This document shows, piece after piece, positions 43,922-52,473 of a DNA stretch of 64,000 nucleotides (position 1 is the first letter of the stretch; each line of letters starts with the position of its first letter). Both the position numbers and the translations under genes were made by a program. Source of the stretch: Schlegelella_A sp963778525 (GTDB lineage: Bacteria > Pseudomonadota > Gammaproteobacteria > Burkholderiales > Burkholderiaceae_C); contig CAVZUJ010000002.1 in NCBI GenBank assembly GCA_963778525.1, positions 1 through 64,000 of the forward strand. Direction: 5' to 3'. The notes under the pieces were generated by a model that did no database searches, had not been told where the DNA came from, and saw only the letters and a list, made by a program, of their open reading frames with translations.

Positions 43922-46900
43922 CTCGTCGCCGGGGTCGACGCCGCGCCGGTCGGCGAGGTCGCCGGAAAGCGCTTGTAGAGAGCGCCGAGAAAGGCGCCGA
44001 AATCGATGGGCTTGGTCCAGTAGTCGGCAAAGCCGGCGGCGATGCCGCGCTCGACGTCCTCGGGCATCGCATTGGCCGACAAGGCGATGCAGGCGATGGC
44101 GCGCGTCGCCGGGTCGGCGCGCAGGCGGCGCAGTACCTCGAAGCCGTCGAAGTCGGGCAGTTGCAGATCGATGAGAACGAGGTCGGGCCGCAGGGCCTTG
44201 GCCCGGGCGACGCCGGCCGCGCCGGTCTGCTCCGAGACGATGGCAATGCCGCCGACGCTGCGCACCAGCTCTTCGACGAGCAGCACGTTGACGGCGTTGT
44301 CCTCGATGTAGAGGATCTGCCCGGCGCGTTCGCATCGCAACGCATCGACCGGGGCAACCGCCGGCTCCGGCGCCGCTGCCGGCGCATCGACCTGCGAGGC
44401 GGCCTGCGCTGCCGGCAAGGTCACGTCGAACACCGTGCCGGCGCCGGGCGTGCTGGCGACGGCGATCGTTCCGCCCATGCCTTCGACCAGCGCCTTGACG
44501 ATGGTCAGGCCGATGCCCGTGCCTTCGATGCCTTCGCTCTCCGCCCCGAAGCGGTTGAACGGCTCGAACAGGCTGGCCATCTGCGCCGCTGTCAGGCCGC
44601 GGCCGGTGTCGCGCACGCTCAGCACCACGTCGCCGCTGCCGGCACGGGCCTGCACGTTCACGCGGCCGCCGCGGTGGTTGTACTTGATGGCGTTGGACAG
44701 GAGGTTGATCAGGACCTGCCGCAAGCGCGTCGGGTCGGCCGTGGCGATGCCCGCGAGCGCGCCCGACTCGATGGCCACGCCGTGCTGCGTCGCCAGCGAT
44801 TCGACCAGCGGCACCGACTGCCGGACCAGGGCCTCGAGGTCGACCGCCTGCAGCGACAGCTTGAGCTCGCCCGACTCGAGGCCGGAGAGATCGAGCACGT
44901 CGTTGATGAGCGAGAGCAGATGATCGCCGGCAGCGCGGATGTGTCCGAGCTTGGCGATCTGCTCGGCATGCGCCGACTGGCGCGCCTCGATCTGCAGCAA
45001 CTGGGTGAAGCCGAGCACCGCGTTGAGCGGCGTCCGCAGCTCGTGGCTCATGCGCGACAGGAACTGCGACTTGGCCTGGATCTCGCGCTCGGCCAGCGCG
45101 GTCTGCTGGCGGGCGAGCTCGGCGGCCTTGGCTTCGGTCACGTCCCAGTTGACGCCGACCCGGCGCACCGGCCGGCCGCTCTCGTCGTTGACGAGCGCCG
45201 AGCGCGAGGCCAGCCAGCGCCAGCTGCCGTCGGACATCTTCCAGCGGAATTCATAGGAGCTGGGCAATGCACCGATATCGAAGCCGGGACGCGAGTCGAG
45301 CACCTGGTGCAGATCGTCCGGATGCACACCCGCGACCCGTTCCTCGCGCGAGAGCGCGGCGGTGCGAGGAGCGAGCCCGCGCAGGTGAAACATCTGCTCG
45401 TCCCAGCGCTCGGGCGAGCCGTCGAGGCTCGCCTCCCACATGCCGATGCCGGCGTAGCGGGCAATCAGCGTCGCTCGCTCGCTCGCATCGCGCAGGGCGT
45501 CGACGGCGGCATGGTGATCGGTGACGTCCATCGCGACGCCGAGAAAGCGCTGCCGAGCCATCGCTTCGCGATCGCGATCGGCGCGCATCACGACCCAGCG
45601 AATGCTGCCGTCGCGCCGCAAGGTCCGGAATTCAAGCTCGAAGGGGCCTTCGCCGCTTGCGAGGTAGCCATGCGCCTCGCTGCCGACGCGGGCGAGGTCG
45701 TCGGGATGCACGCTTTGTGTCAGCCACTCGGTGAAGCCGGGCACGCGCGGCGCGGTGAAGCGATCGAAGATGACGAACATCTGCGGATTCCAGTCCGTCT
45801 CCGCCGGTTCGCGTGCTGTCGTCCACAGGCCCACGCCGGCGGCCTGCGAGGCGGCCTCGAGACGGCGCGCCAGCTCGTCGGCGTGACGTCGATGCTCGAC
45901 CGCTTCGGTCACGTCGAGTGCGACACCGACGAAGGCCAGCGGCTGACCCGCGGCATCGCGCTCGACCACGCGCCGCGTCATCACGTAGCGGTAGCTGCCG
46001 TCCATGCGGCGATAGCGCGCTTCCATGTCGGTCGGCTGATCGGTGAGCAACGCCTGCTCCGCGGATGCCAGCACCTCGGGCAGGTCATCGGGGTGGATCA
46101 GCGCGCGTATCTCCTCGATGTTCATGCCCTCGGGGCGCGGCGCCATCTGCAGCAGCTCGAAAGCGCGGTCGCTGTAGTACATGCGCTGGCTGCGCAGGTC
46201 GTGCCGCCAGATCGCGATGTTGCCGAGATCGACGGCCATCTTCAGCTGGGCGCTGACGTCACCGAGGGCGCGCGCCGAGTCGTAGGCCTCGGTGTCGTCC
46301 ATCATGATGCCGATGGCCCGGTCGGGCTTGCCGTTCGGCCCGTTCTTCACCTCCCACTGGGAGTGGATCCAGCGCGTCGTGCCGTCGCGATGGAGGACGC
46401 GATAGCGTTGCGCATAGCGGCCGGCCCGCGTCGTCGAGTCGACGTAGCTCATCTTCGCCCGGTCTTCGGGGTGGATGTACTGGATCGCCTCGGTATAGCC
46501 CGGCGTGCCGGCGGCAGGGTCGAGACCCCAGAAGCCGAACACATGCCGGTCCCAGCGCCCTTCGCCGGAAGGGATCTTGCGTTCCCAGAGACCGAGGCGG
46601 CCGAATTCCTGAGCCGTGTCGAGCAGCTCGCCCTGGCGGCGCGCCTGGCTGGCCAGGAAGCGCGTCGGACTGACGTCGGTGAAGGTCCAGAGCGTATGGG
46701 CGCCGATCCGCCGGGTGCGCGCGTCGACCCAGAGCGCGGCGCCGTCGATGGCGCGCAAGTGCAGGGCCGCGGCATCGAGCGATCCGGTCGCGAGTGCGGC
46801 CTCGAGCTGCTTCGCCGCGGCCGCGCCGCCAGCGCCTTCGGGCACGGCGTCGAGCAGGGACGCCGTGCCGTCCGCCGTCAGCCCGGTAGCGGCCCTGAAG

Positions 46901-47031
46901 CGCTCGTTGACCCAGACCAGTCGGCCCGCGCCTGCGGTCACGGCGAGCAGCTCCAGGCTCTGTTCGACGAGCGCCCGCAGCACGTCGGCAGGCAGGCCGT
47001 CGACCGGGAAATCTGGGTCCGCGTCGCTCAT
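43918..47031 (-). CDS. cytoplasmic hybrid sensor histidine kinase with five PAS domains and a receiver
   Basis: A 1,037-residue signalling protein with no membrane helix. Five PAS-type units fill residues about 20-640; four carry IHPEDR/HPDD-type helices and C-terminal D-x-T segments (FVGVALDVTEAVEHRRHADE, FLGVAMDVTDHHAAVDALRD, VGVNWDVTEAKAAELARQ). The kinase core has His663 in SRMSHELRTPLNAVLGF, an N box near NLLSNAIKYN, and G boxes DTGRGL and GTGIGLTIVKALVEG. The receiver domain starts near 904, with phospho-acceptor Asp955 in LVLIDLQLPDFDG. Such proteins sense ligands or redox state inside the cell and usually pass phosphate to a separate phosphotransfer protein; none is next to it. No output domain is present. 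Confidence 0.95.
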   Translation of the reverse strand: MSDADPDFPVDGLPADVLRALVEQSLELLAVTAGAGRLVWVNERFRAATGLTADGTASLLDAVPEGAGGAAAAKQLEAALATGSLDAAALHLRAIDGAALWVDARTRRIGAHTLWTFTDVSPTRFLASQARRQGELLDTAQEFGRLGLWERKIPSGEGRWDRHVFGFWGLDPAAGTPGYTEAIQYIHPEDRAKMSYVDSTTRAGRYAQRYRVLHRDGTTRWIHSQWEVKNGPNGKPDRAIGIMMDDTEAYDSARALGDVSAQLKMAVDLGNIAIWRHDLRSQRMYYSDRAFELLQMAPRPEGMNIEEIRALIHPDDLPEVLASAEQALLTDQPTDMEARYRRMDGSYRYVMTRRVVERDAAGQPLAFVGVALDVTEAVEHRRHADELARRLEAASQAAGVGLWTTAREPAETDWNPQMFVIFDRFTAPRVPGFTEWLTQSVHPDDLARVGSEAHGYLASGEGPFELEFRTLRRDGSIRWVVMRADRDREAMARQRFLGVAMDVTDHHAAVDALRDASERATLIARYAGIGMWEASLDGSPERWDEQMFHLRGLAPRTAALSREERVAGVHPDDLHQVLDSRPGFDIGALPSSYEFRWKMSDGSWRWLASRSALVNDESGRPVRRVGVNWDVTEAKAAELARQQTALAEREIQAKSQFLSRMSHELRTPLNAVLGFTQLLQIEARQSAHAEQIAKLGHIRAAGDHLLSLINDVLDLSGLESGELKLSLQAVDLEALVRQSVPLVESLATQHGVAIESGALAGIATADPTRLRQVLINLLSNAIKYNHRGGRVNVQARAGSGDVVLSVRDTGRGLTAAQMASLFEPFNRFGAESEGIEGTGIGLTIVKALVEGMGGTIAVASTPGAGTVFDVTLPAAQAASQVDAPAAAPEPAVAPVDALRCERAGQILYIEDNAVNVLLVEELVRSVGGIAIVSEQTGAAGVARAKALRPDLVLIDLQLPDFDGFEVLRRLRADPATRAIACIALSANAMPEDVERGIAAGFADYWTKPIDFGAFLGALYKRFPATSPTGAASTPATS

Positions 47032-47079
47032 GAAGCGGGGAAGTCTAGCCCGCGAGAAGGGCGCCCCGCGCCCCTGGCG

Positions 47080-48117
47080 TCAGCCTTCTGCGACCTGCAG
47101 CACGAGCTTGCCGAAGTTCTCGCCACGAAACAGCTTGAGCAGCGATTCCGGGAAGGTGTCGAGGCCGGCGACGACGTCTTCGCGGCTTCTCAGGCGCCCG
47201 TCGCGCAGGTAGCCGGCCAGCTCGGCGATGGCCGGCCCGAAGCGATCGGCGTAGTCGAACACGACCATGCCTTCCATGCGGGCCCGATTGACCAGCAGCG
47301 AGAGGTAGTTGGCCGGGCCCTTGACGGCCTCGGTGTTGTTGTACTGGCTGATGGCGCCGCAGACGACGATGCGGGCCTTGCGGTTGATGCGGGTCAGCAC
47401 GGTGTCGAGAATCTCGCCGCCGACATTGTCGAAGTACACGTCGATGCCGTCCGGGCAGCTCGCTTTCAGTCCGTCCTTGACCGAGCCCGATTTGTAATCG
47501 ACACAGGCGTCGAAGCCGAGCTCCTTGACGACCCACTCGCATTTGGCCGGGCCGCCGGCGATGCCGACGGCGCGGCAACCCTTGATCTTCGCCAGCTGGC
47601 CGACGGTCTGGCCGACAGCGCCGGCAGCGCCGGAGACCACGACGGTTTCGCCCGCCTTCGGCAAGCCGACCTCGAGCAGGCCGAAATAGGCCGTCATGCC
47701 GGGCATGCCGAGCACGTTCAGCCATTGCGTGAGGCTGCCGGCACGCAGGTCGATCTTCGACAGCGCGCCCTTGGCGAGCAGGCCGGCATCGAAGCGCGCG
47801 TACTCCTGGACGCCGAGTGCGCCGCTGACGCGGTCGCCGAGCGCGAATTTCGGATGCTTCGATTCGATGACCGTGCCGATGCCGCCGGCACGCATCACCT
47901 CGTCGATGCCGACCGGCGCGATGTAGCTCTTGCCTTCGTTCATCCAGCCGCGCATGGCCGGATCGAGCGAGAGAGCCAGCGTCTTCACCAGGACGCCGCC
48001 ATCGTCCGGCGGCATCACCGGCTCGGCGGTGAAGCTCCAGTCGGCGCGCACCGGCAAGCCGACCGGGCGGCGGGCGAGGCGAACCTGATGATTCGTGGCG
48101 GCGATGGTCGAGCTCAT
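47080..48117 (-). CDS. NADP-dependent MDR-family oxidoreductase (CurA/leukotriene reductase-like)
   Basis: A 345-residue zinc-independent medium-chain reductase. Start MSSTIAATNHQVRLARRPVG and the early segment SLDPAMRGWMNEGKSYIAPV are typical of NADPH-dependent curcumin/alkenal reductases; the cofactor loop is VVVSGAAGAVGQTVGQLAKI, followed by DVYFDNVGGEILDTVLTRIN. It reduces alpha,beta-unsaturated ketones or aldehydes, perhaps for detoxification. No zinc-ligand cysteines. Frame intact. Confidence 0.92.
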   Translation of the reverse strand: MSSTIAATNHQVRLARRPVGLPVRADWSFTAEPVMPPDDGGVLVKTLALSLDPAMRGWMNEGKSYIAPVGIDEVMRAGGIGTVIESKHPKFALGDRVSGALGVQEYARFDAGLLAKGALSKIDLRAGSLTQWLNVLGMPGMTAYFGLLEVGLPKAGETVVVSGAAGAVGQTVGQLAKIKGCRAVGIAGGPAKCEWVVKELGFDACVDYKSGSVKDGLKASCPDGIDVYFDNVGGEILDTVLTRINRKARIVVCGAISQYNNTEAVKGPANYLSLLVNRARMEGMVVFDYADRFGPAIAELAGYLRDGRLRSREDVVAGLDTFPESLLKLFRGENFGKLVLQVAEG

Positions 48118-48192
48118 GGCGGGTCTCCTCTGTGCAGCGCGATGCTATCGCGCGCGCCCCGGCGCCCGCGTCGCGCCCGCGACGGACGAAAA

Positions 48193-48216
48193 AAAGCCGC
48201 GGCGAACCGCGGCTTT
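48193..48216 (-). terminator. intrinsic terminator of the cold-shock gene
   Basis: On the minus strand AAAGCCGCGG, loop TTCG, CCGCGGCTTT runs straight into a T-run ending TTTTTCG. A 10-bp stem with a UUCG loop and a U-tract is a textbook intrinsic terminator. It begins 27 bp after the cold-shock stop codon. Confidence 0.9.
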
Positions 48217-48242
48217 CCCGATCGGGCGCGAGCGCCCGAAAC

Positions 48243-48461
48243 TCAGGCGAGGACGCGAATGTTCGCGGCCTGCAGGCCCTTTTGGCCTTGCTTGACTTCG
48301 AACTCGACGCGCTGGTTCTCGGTGAGCGTCTTGAAACCGCTGCCGGCGATGTCGCGGAAGTGGGCGAACAGGTCAGCGCCGCCCGCGTCTTGCGCGATGA
48401 AGCCGAAGCCCTTGCTCTCGTTGAACCACTTCACGGTGCCGGTCTGGGTGGGGGTCGTCAT
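48243..48461 (-). CDS. csp: cold-shock domain protein (72 aa)
   Basis: MTTPTQTGTVKWFNESKGFG is the classic start of CspA-family proteins; RNP1 is KGFGFI and RNP2 is DLFAHFRDI. They bind single-stranded RNA and DNA and melt mRNA structure, either in the cold or constitutively. The start codon has no strong ribosome site, and the leader contains a hairpin, suggesting control at translation. Followed by its own terminator. Confidence 0.95.
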   Translation of the reverse strand: MTTPTQTGTVKWFNESKGFGFIAQDAGGADLFAHFRDIAGSGFKTLTENQRVEFEVKQGQKGLQAANIRVLA

Positions 48462-48489
48462 GGGTAAATATCCAATCTATTGCAAATGA

Positions 48490-48511
48490 ATGCGCCGCAC
48501 ATGCGGCGCAT
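48490..48511 (-). promoter_or_regulatory. 5' leader hairpin of the cold-shock gene
   Basis: ATGCGCCGC at 48490-48498 pairs perfectly with GCGGCGCAT at 48503-48511 around a 4-nt loop, ending 28 nt upstream of the cold-shock ATG. Cold-shock mRNAs often carry structured leaders that change with temperature; a similar role is inferred here. The remaining gap to the cupin gene (48512-48642) has no other clear element. Confidence 0.5.
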
Positions 48512-48642
48512 GCAGCGACACTCAAGAACCGATCAGGGGGATTTCAAACGCCCGCCGCGAGGACCGCGTGGGTGGAACGAGAATCACGAACAAACCACTG
48601 TCTTGCGTATAACTGTGGCCGTAATGTACACGAGGCAGCACC

Positions 48643-49131
48643 ATGTCGCTCGATCCAGCCGATTCGCCTGATTCCCAGCCTGCCTGGAAGCACGACGGCG
48701 TGCGCGTCGTTGCCGCCAGCCAGCTCGACGCGAACACGGCGCAGACGCCGGGCATGGACCGCAAGGCGGCGATCAATTTCGCGCGCGTCGGGGCGCAGAA
48801 ACTGTGGGCCGGCACCGTGCACATCCATGCCGATGCGAAGACCGGCGCGCATCATCACGGCCATCTCGAGAGCGTGATCTACGTCGTCAAAGGCAAGGCG
48901 CGGATGCGCTGGGGCAATGCACTCGAGTTCACGGCCGAGGCCGGCCCCGGCGACTTCATCTACATCCCGCCCTACGTGCCGCACCAGGAGATCAACGCCA
49001 GCCGCGAGGAGACGCTGGAGTGCGTCCTCTGCCGCAGCGACGGCGAGGCGGTGGCGGTCAACCTCGATATCGAGCCGGTCGAGAAGCCCGAGACCGTTCG
49101 CTGGATCGACCCGACCCATCCCCATGGCTGA
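48643..49131 (+). CDS. cupin domain protein (162 aa)
   Basis: A single conserved-barrel domain. Motif 1 is GAHHHGHLESVIYVVKGKAR, giving three metal-ligand histidines and a glutamate; motif 2 is GDFIYIPPYVPHQEINA with the last histidine. It probably binds a divalent metal and could be a small dioxygenase, isomerase or binding protein. ATG at 48643 with GAGG upstream. Its stop overlaps the next ORF by 8 bp, so it is coupled with the LLM oxidoreductase. Confidence 0.88.
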   Translation: MSLDPADSPDSQPAWKHDGVRVVAASQLDANTAQTPGMDRKAAINFARVGAQKLWAGTVHIHADAKTGAHHHGHLESVIYVVKGKARMRWGNALEFTAEAGPGDFIYIPPYVPHQEINASREETLECVLCRSDGEAVAVNLDIEPVEKPETVRWIDPTHPHG

Positions 49132-50149
49132 GCGGCTGCTGCGTCTATCCGTTCTCGACCAGTCGGTCTCGCTCGCGGGCAGCAGCGAAGATGCCGCGAT
49201 CCGCGACACGCTCGCGCTCGCCGAAGACTGCGAGCGCCTGGGCTACGCGCGCTTCTGGGTCAGCGAGCACCACGGCCTGCCGACCATCGTCGGCTCGGCA
49301 CCCGAGATCCTGATGGCAGCGATCGCGGCGCGCACCTCGACGATCCGGATCGGCAGCGCCGGCGTCATGCTGCCGCACTACAGCGCGCTGAAGGTCGCCG
49401 AGCAGTTTCGCGTCCTCGAAGCGCTGGCGCCGGGCCGCATCGATCTCGGCCTCGGCCGCGCGCCGGGCGGCGACATGCGCACGGCACGCGCGCTCAACCC
49501 GAACGCCAGCCATGCGGCGGAGGACTTTCCGATCCAGGTTCGCGACCTTCATGCCTGGACTTCGCACGGCACGCACGAAGGCATCACCGCGCATCCGCTC
49601 GGGCCGCACGCGCCCGAGATCTGGATCCTCGGCAGCTCCGACTACGGCGCTCAGCTCGCGGCTCATTTCGGCCTGCCGTACGCATTTGCCTATTTCTTCA
49701 CCGACGGCCAGGGCGCCGAACAGGCGATGGCGCTCTATCGCGCCCGCTACCAGCCGAGCGAGCGTCATCCGCAGCCGCAGGCGACGCTGTGCATCTGGGC
49801 CCTCGCCGCCGAGACCGACGAGCTTGCGGAGCACCTCGCGCTGTCGCGTGATCGCTGGCGCATCGATCGCCAGCGTGGCGCGCTCGGCCCGCTGCAGTCG
49901 CCCGACGAGATCGCCAGGCGCGGCTTCAGCGAGGCCGAAGAAGCCATGCTCGGGTCGATGCGCGGCAAGGCCTTCGTCGGGAGCGCGAAAACGGTGGCCG
50001 GGAAGCTGCGTCGCCTGGCCGACGACTTCGCGCTCGACGAAGTCGTGATCAACACCTGGGCCCACGACCCGGCGGTGCGCCGTCGCTCCTACTCGCTGCT
50101 GGCCGAGGAGTTCGCCTTGACGCCAGCCACGTCGGCGCGCGCCGCGTAG
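49124..50149 (+). CDS. LLM class flavin-dependent oxidoreductase (341 aa)
   Basis: A bacterial luciferase-like (alpha/beta)8 barrel using FMN or F420-type flavin. Start MAERLLRLSVLDQSVSLAGS; conserved blocks are YARFWVSEHHGLPTIVGSAP, IRIGSAGVMLPHYSALKVAE and APGRIDLGLGRAPGGD, as in the group-1 MsnO8-like subfamily. No partner flavin reductase is nearby. The final 61 bp overlap the convergent DUF418 gene. Substrate not known. Confidence 0.92.
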   Translation: MAERLLRLSVLDQSVSLAGSSEDAAIRDTLALAEDCERLGYARFWVSEHHGLPTIVGSAPEILMAAIAARTSTIRIGSAGVMLPHYSALKVAEQFRVLEALAPGRIDLGLGRAPGGDMRTARALNPNASHAAEDFPIQVRDLHAWTSHGTHEGITAHPLGPHAPEIWILGSSDYGAQLAAHFGLPYAFAYFFTDGQGAEQAMALYRARYQPSERHPQPQATLCIWALAAETDELAEHLALSRDRWRIDRQRGALGPLQSPDEIARRGFSEAEEAMLGSMRGKAFVGSAKTVAGKLRRLADDFALDEVVINTWAHDPAVRRRSYSLLAEEFALTPATSARAA

Positions 50150-51372
50150 CGGGCCAGGCGGCCGTACGTGAGACGCCGCCAGACGTATTCGACCGGCCCG
50201 TAGCGAAAGCGCGCGAGCCACCAGGCGCTGAGCGGCAACTGGACGACGGCGTAGAGCCCGACGGCGAGGAGCATCTCGGTGAGCGGCCGAGTCTTGCCCC
50301 AGAAGCCGAGACCCCAGCCGTAGAAGACGAACAGGCCCATCAAGGTTTGCAGCAGGTAGTTGCTGAGCGGCATGCGGCCGGCGTAGGCAAAGACGCGAAA
50401 GGCCCGGGCGGTGGCCGGCGCGATGGCCAGGCGAACCAGCGTCAAGGCGTAGAAGCACATCAGCGCGGCTCGGCCTATCGTGCGCGCGAACGAGGTCGGG
50501 AAGTCTTCGCCGCTGTCCTGCACCGCGCTGCCGCCGAAGGCCCACCAGAGGCCGCCGGCGGCAAGGGCGATGGCGAGCGCCGTCCATTGCGCCGGCACGA
50601 GGCGATGGCGAAGGCTCGGCAGCCGCTCGATCCAGCCGCGCCGCCCGACATAGAAGCCGAGCAGGATGCCGGTGGCCATCTGGACGAAGAAGCCGGCCAC
50701 CGTGAACAGGCCCATCGGCGAGCCGTAGGCCCAGGCGAAGACGCGCAGCGTCTCGCGCACCGCGTCGAGCAAGGTGCCCTGGCCGAAGGCGACGTCGTTC
50801 GAGCTGGCGAACTGATAGAACTCGAACGTGGCGAGCATCGTCGTCTCGTTCGAGAAGAGATGCGTCGAGAGCGCGTCCGACGCCGCCGGAAAGACGAGGC
50901 AGAGCGCGAGCAGCGCGAGGAGCGCGCTGTCGGGCACGCGCCGGATCGCGAGCAGCATGAAGCCGAGCACGGCGTAGGCGACGAGCACGTCGCCCATCCA
51001 AAGGAGCGCGGCGTGGACCAGGCCGATCGCAAGCAGGACGGCGAGGCGCCGCATGTAGATGAAGGCGGCGCGGCTCGGGTCGGCCGCTTCGAGGCGGCGC
51101 AGCTGCAGCGTGAAGCCGATGCCGAAGACCATCCCGAACATGAGATTGAACTTGCCGGCGAAGAGCAGCTCGCGCAGGGCGACGCAGATGCCGTCGAAGC
51201 TGCCGTCCTGCGGCGGCGGCGGCGTGAAGATCGAATGCGCGAAGCTCGGTATGTTCATAATGAAGATACCGAGGAGCGCGAAGCCGCGCAGCACGTCGAG
51301 CACCTCGATGCGATGTGCTGCCGGCAAGGGCTCCCGTACCGCCGGCGGCGCGACCTCGTTCGTGTCGTTCAT
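50089..51372 (-). CDS. DUF418 family membrane protein (427 aa)
   Basis: Starts MNDTNEVAPPAVREPLPAAH at the ATG at 51372; typical opening RIEVLDVLRGFALLGIFIMN followed by nine or ten predicted membrane helices. The signature C-terminal DUF418 region contains FAYAGRMPLSNYLLQTLMGL and WWLARFRYGPVEYVWRRLTY. These proteins resemble acyltransferase-3-type membrane enzymes; their role is not established. Its 3' end overlaps the LLM gene by 61 bp on the opposite strand. Confidence 0.92.
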   Translation of the reverse strand: MNDTNEVAPPAVREPLPAAHRIEVLDVLRGFALLGIFIMNIPSFAHSIFTPPPPQDGSFDGICVALRELLFAGKFNLMFGMVFGIGFTLQLRRLEAADPSRAAFIYMRRLAVLLAIGLVHAALLWMGDVLVAYAVLGFMLLAIRRVPDSALLALLALCLVFPAASDALSTHLFSNETTMLATFEFYQFASSNDVAFGQGTLLDAVRETLRVFAWAYGSPMGLFTVAGFFVQMATGILLGFYVGRRGWIERLPSLRHRLVPAQWTALAIALAAGGLWWAFGGSAVQDSGEDFPTSFARTIGRAALMCFYALTLVRLAIAPATARAFRVFAYAGRMPLSNYLLQTLMGLFVFYGWGLGFWGKTRPLTEMLLAVGLYAVVQLPLSAWWLARFRYGPVEYVWRRLTYGRLARYAARADVAGVKANSSASSE

Positions 51373-51433
51373 GGCAGCGACGGTACCAAACCTCGCCGCG
51401 CACGGTTGTGCGCCGAAAACGAAAGGCACGTTC

Positions 51434-52465
51434 ATGTTCGAGACCGCCATCGCCGGCAGCCTGCCCAAACCCTCGTGGCTGGCCGAAACCGAGAAGCTCT
51501 GGCCCGAGTGGAAGGCGAGCGGCGCCGAGCTCGAGCGCGCCAAGGCCGATGCCACGCTGCTCTGGCTCAAGGTGCAGGAAGACGCGGGTCTCGACATCGT
51601 CGGCGACGGCGAGCAATCGCGTCAGCATTTCGTGCACGGCTTCCTGGCCCGGGTCGAAGGGATCGACTTCGAGCACAAGGTGAAGATGGGGATCCGCGAC
51701 AACCGCTACGACGCGATGGTGCCGCAGGTGGTCGGAGCGCTGCGCCTGGCCGGCCGCGTTCACGCCGCCGAGGCCCAGCTGGCGCGGGCCCACACCGGCA
51801 AGCGGCTGAAGTTCACCTTGCCCGGGCCGATGACGATCGTCGACACCGTGGCCGACCGCTTCTATGGCGAAGGCAAGGAAGGCCGCATCAGGATGGCGTT
51901 CGCGTTCGCCGAGCTGCTGAACCAGGAGGCTCGTGCGCTCGAAGCCGATGGCGTCGACGTCATCCAGTTCGACGAGCCGGCCTTCAACGTCTACATGGCC
52001 GATGCGGCCGAGTGGGGCGTTGCCGCGCTCGAGCGTGCTGCCGCCGGCCTGAAGTGCAAGACGGCGGTTCACATCTGCTACGGCTACGGCATCAAGGCCA
52101 ACATCGACTGGAAGGCGAACCTCGGCGGCGAGTGGCGGCAGTACGAGAAGGTCTTTCCGGCGCTGGCGCGCAGCACGATCGACCAGGTGTCGCTCGAATG
52201 CATCCACTCGCACGTGCCGCTCGAGCTGATGCGCCTGCTCGATGGCAAGGACGTGATGGCCGGTGTCATCGATGTCGCCTCCGACGTGATCGAGACGCCC
52301 GAAGAGATCGCCGAGACCCTGGGTGCCGCGCTTCGCTTCGTGTCGAAGGAGCGCCTGATCGCCTGCACCAACTGCGGCCTCGCGCCGATGCGTCGCGAAG
52401 TTGCCGAGGCCAAGCTCGCGGCGCTGGCGCAGGGCGCGGCGCTGGCGCGGCAGCGCTTCGGCTGA
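51434..52465 (+). CDS. core-MetE-like methyltransferase (C-terminal-domain-only, 343 aa)
   Basis: A stand-alone (alpha/beta)8 barrel equal to the C-terminal half of cobalamin-independent methionine synthase. Zinc ligands are visible as His and Cys in AVHICYGYG and Cys in IACTNCGLAP; PGPMTIVDTVADRFYG, VIQFDEPAFN and STIDQVSLECIHSHVPLELM are conserved. Short proteins of this type transfer a methyl group to homocysteine from a donor other than the polyglutamyl folate used by full MetE. Donor unknown here. Start MFETAIAGSLPKPSWL at 51434. Eight bases separate it from the dioxygenase gene. Confidence 0.88.
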   Translation: MFETAIAGSLPKPSWLAETEKLWPEWKASGAELERAKADATLLWLKVQEDAGLDIVGDGEQSRQHFVHGFLARVEGIDFEHKVKMGIRDNRYDAMVPQVVGALRLAGRVHAAEAQLARAHTGKRLKFTLPGPMTIVDTVADRFYGEGKEGRIRMAFAFAELLNQEARALEADGVDVIQFDEPAFNVYMADAAEWGVAALERAAAGLKCKTAVHICYGYGIKANIDWKANLGGEWRQYEKVFPALARSTIDQVSLECIHSHVPLELMRLLDGKDVMAGVIDVASDVIETPEEIAETLGAALRFVSKERLIACTNCGLAPMRREVAEAKLAALAQGAALARQRFG

Positions 52466-52473
52466 GCGGAGCG

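Noticed and set aside
44161..48489. A 1,442-codon open frame on the plus strand
   Set aside because: Antisense to the hybrid kinase, the MDR reductase and the cold-shock gene; composition is that of a shadow frame and no domain is recognisable.
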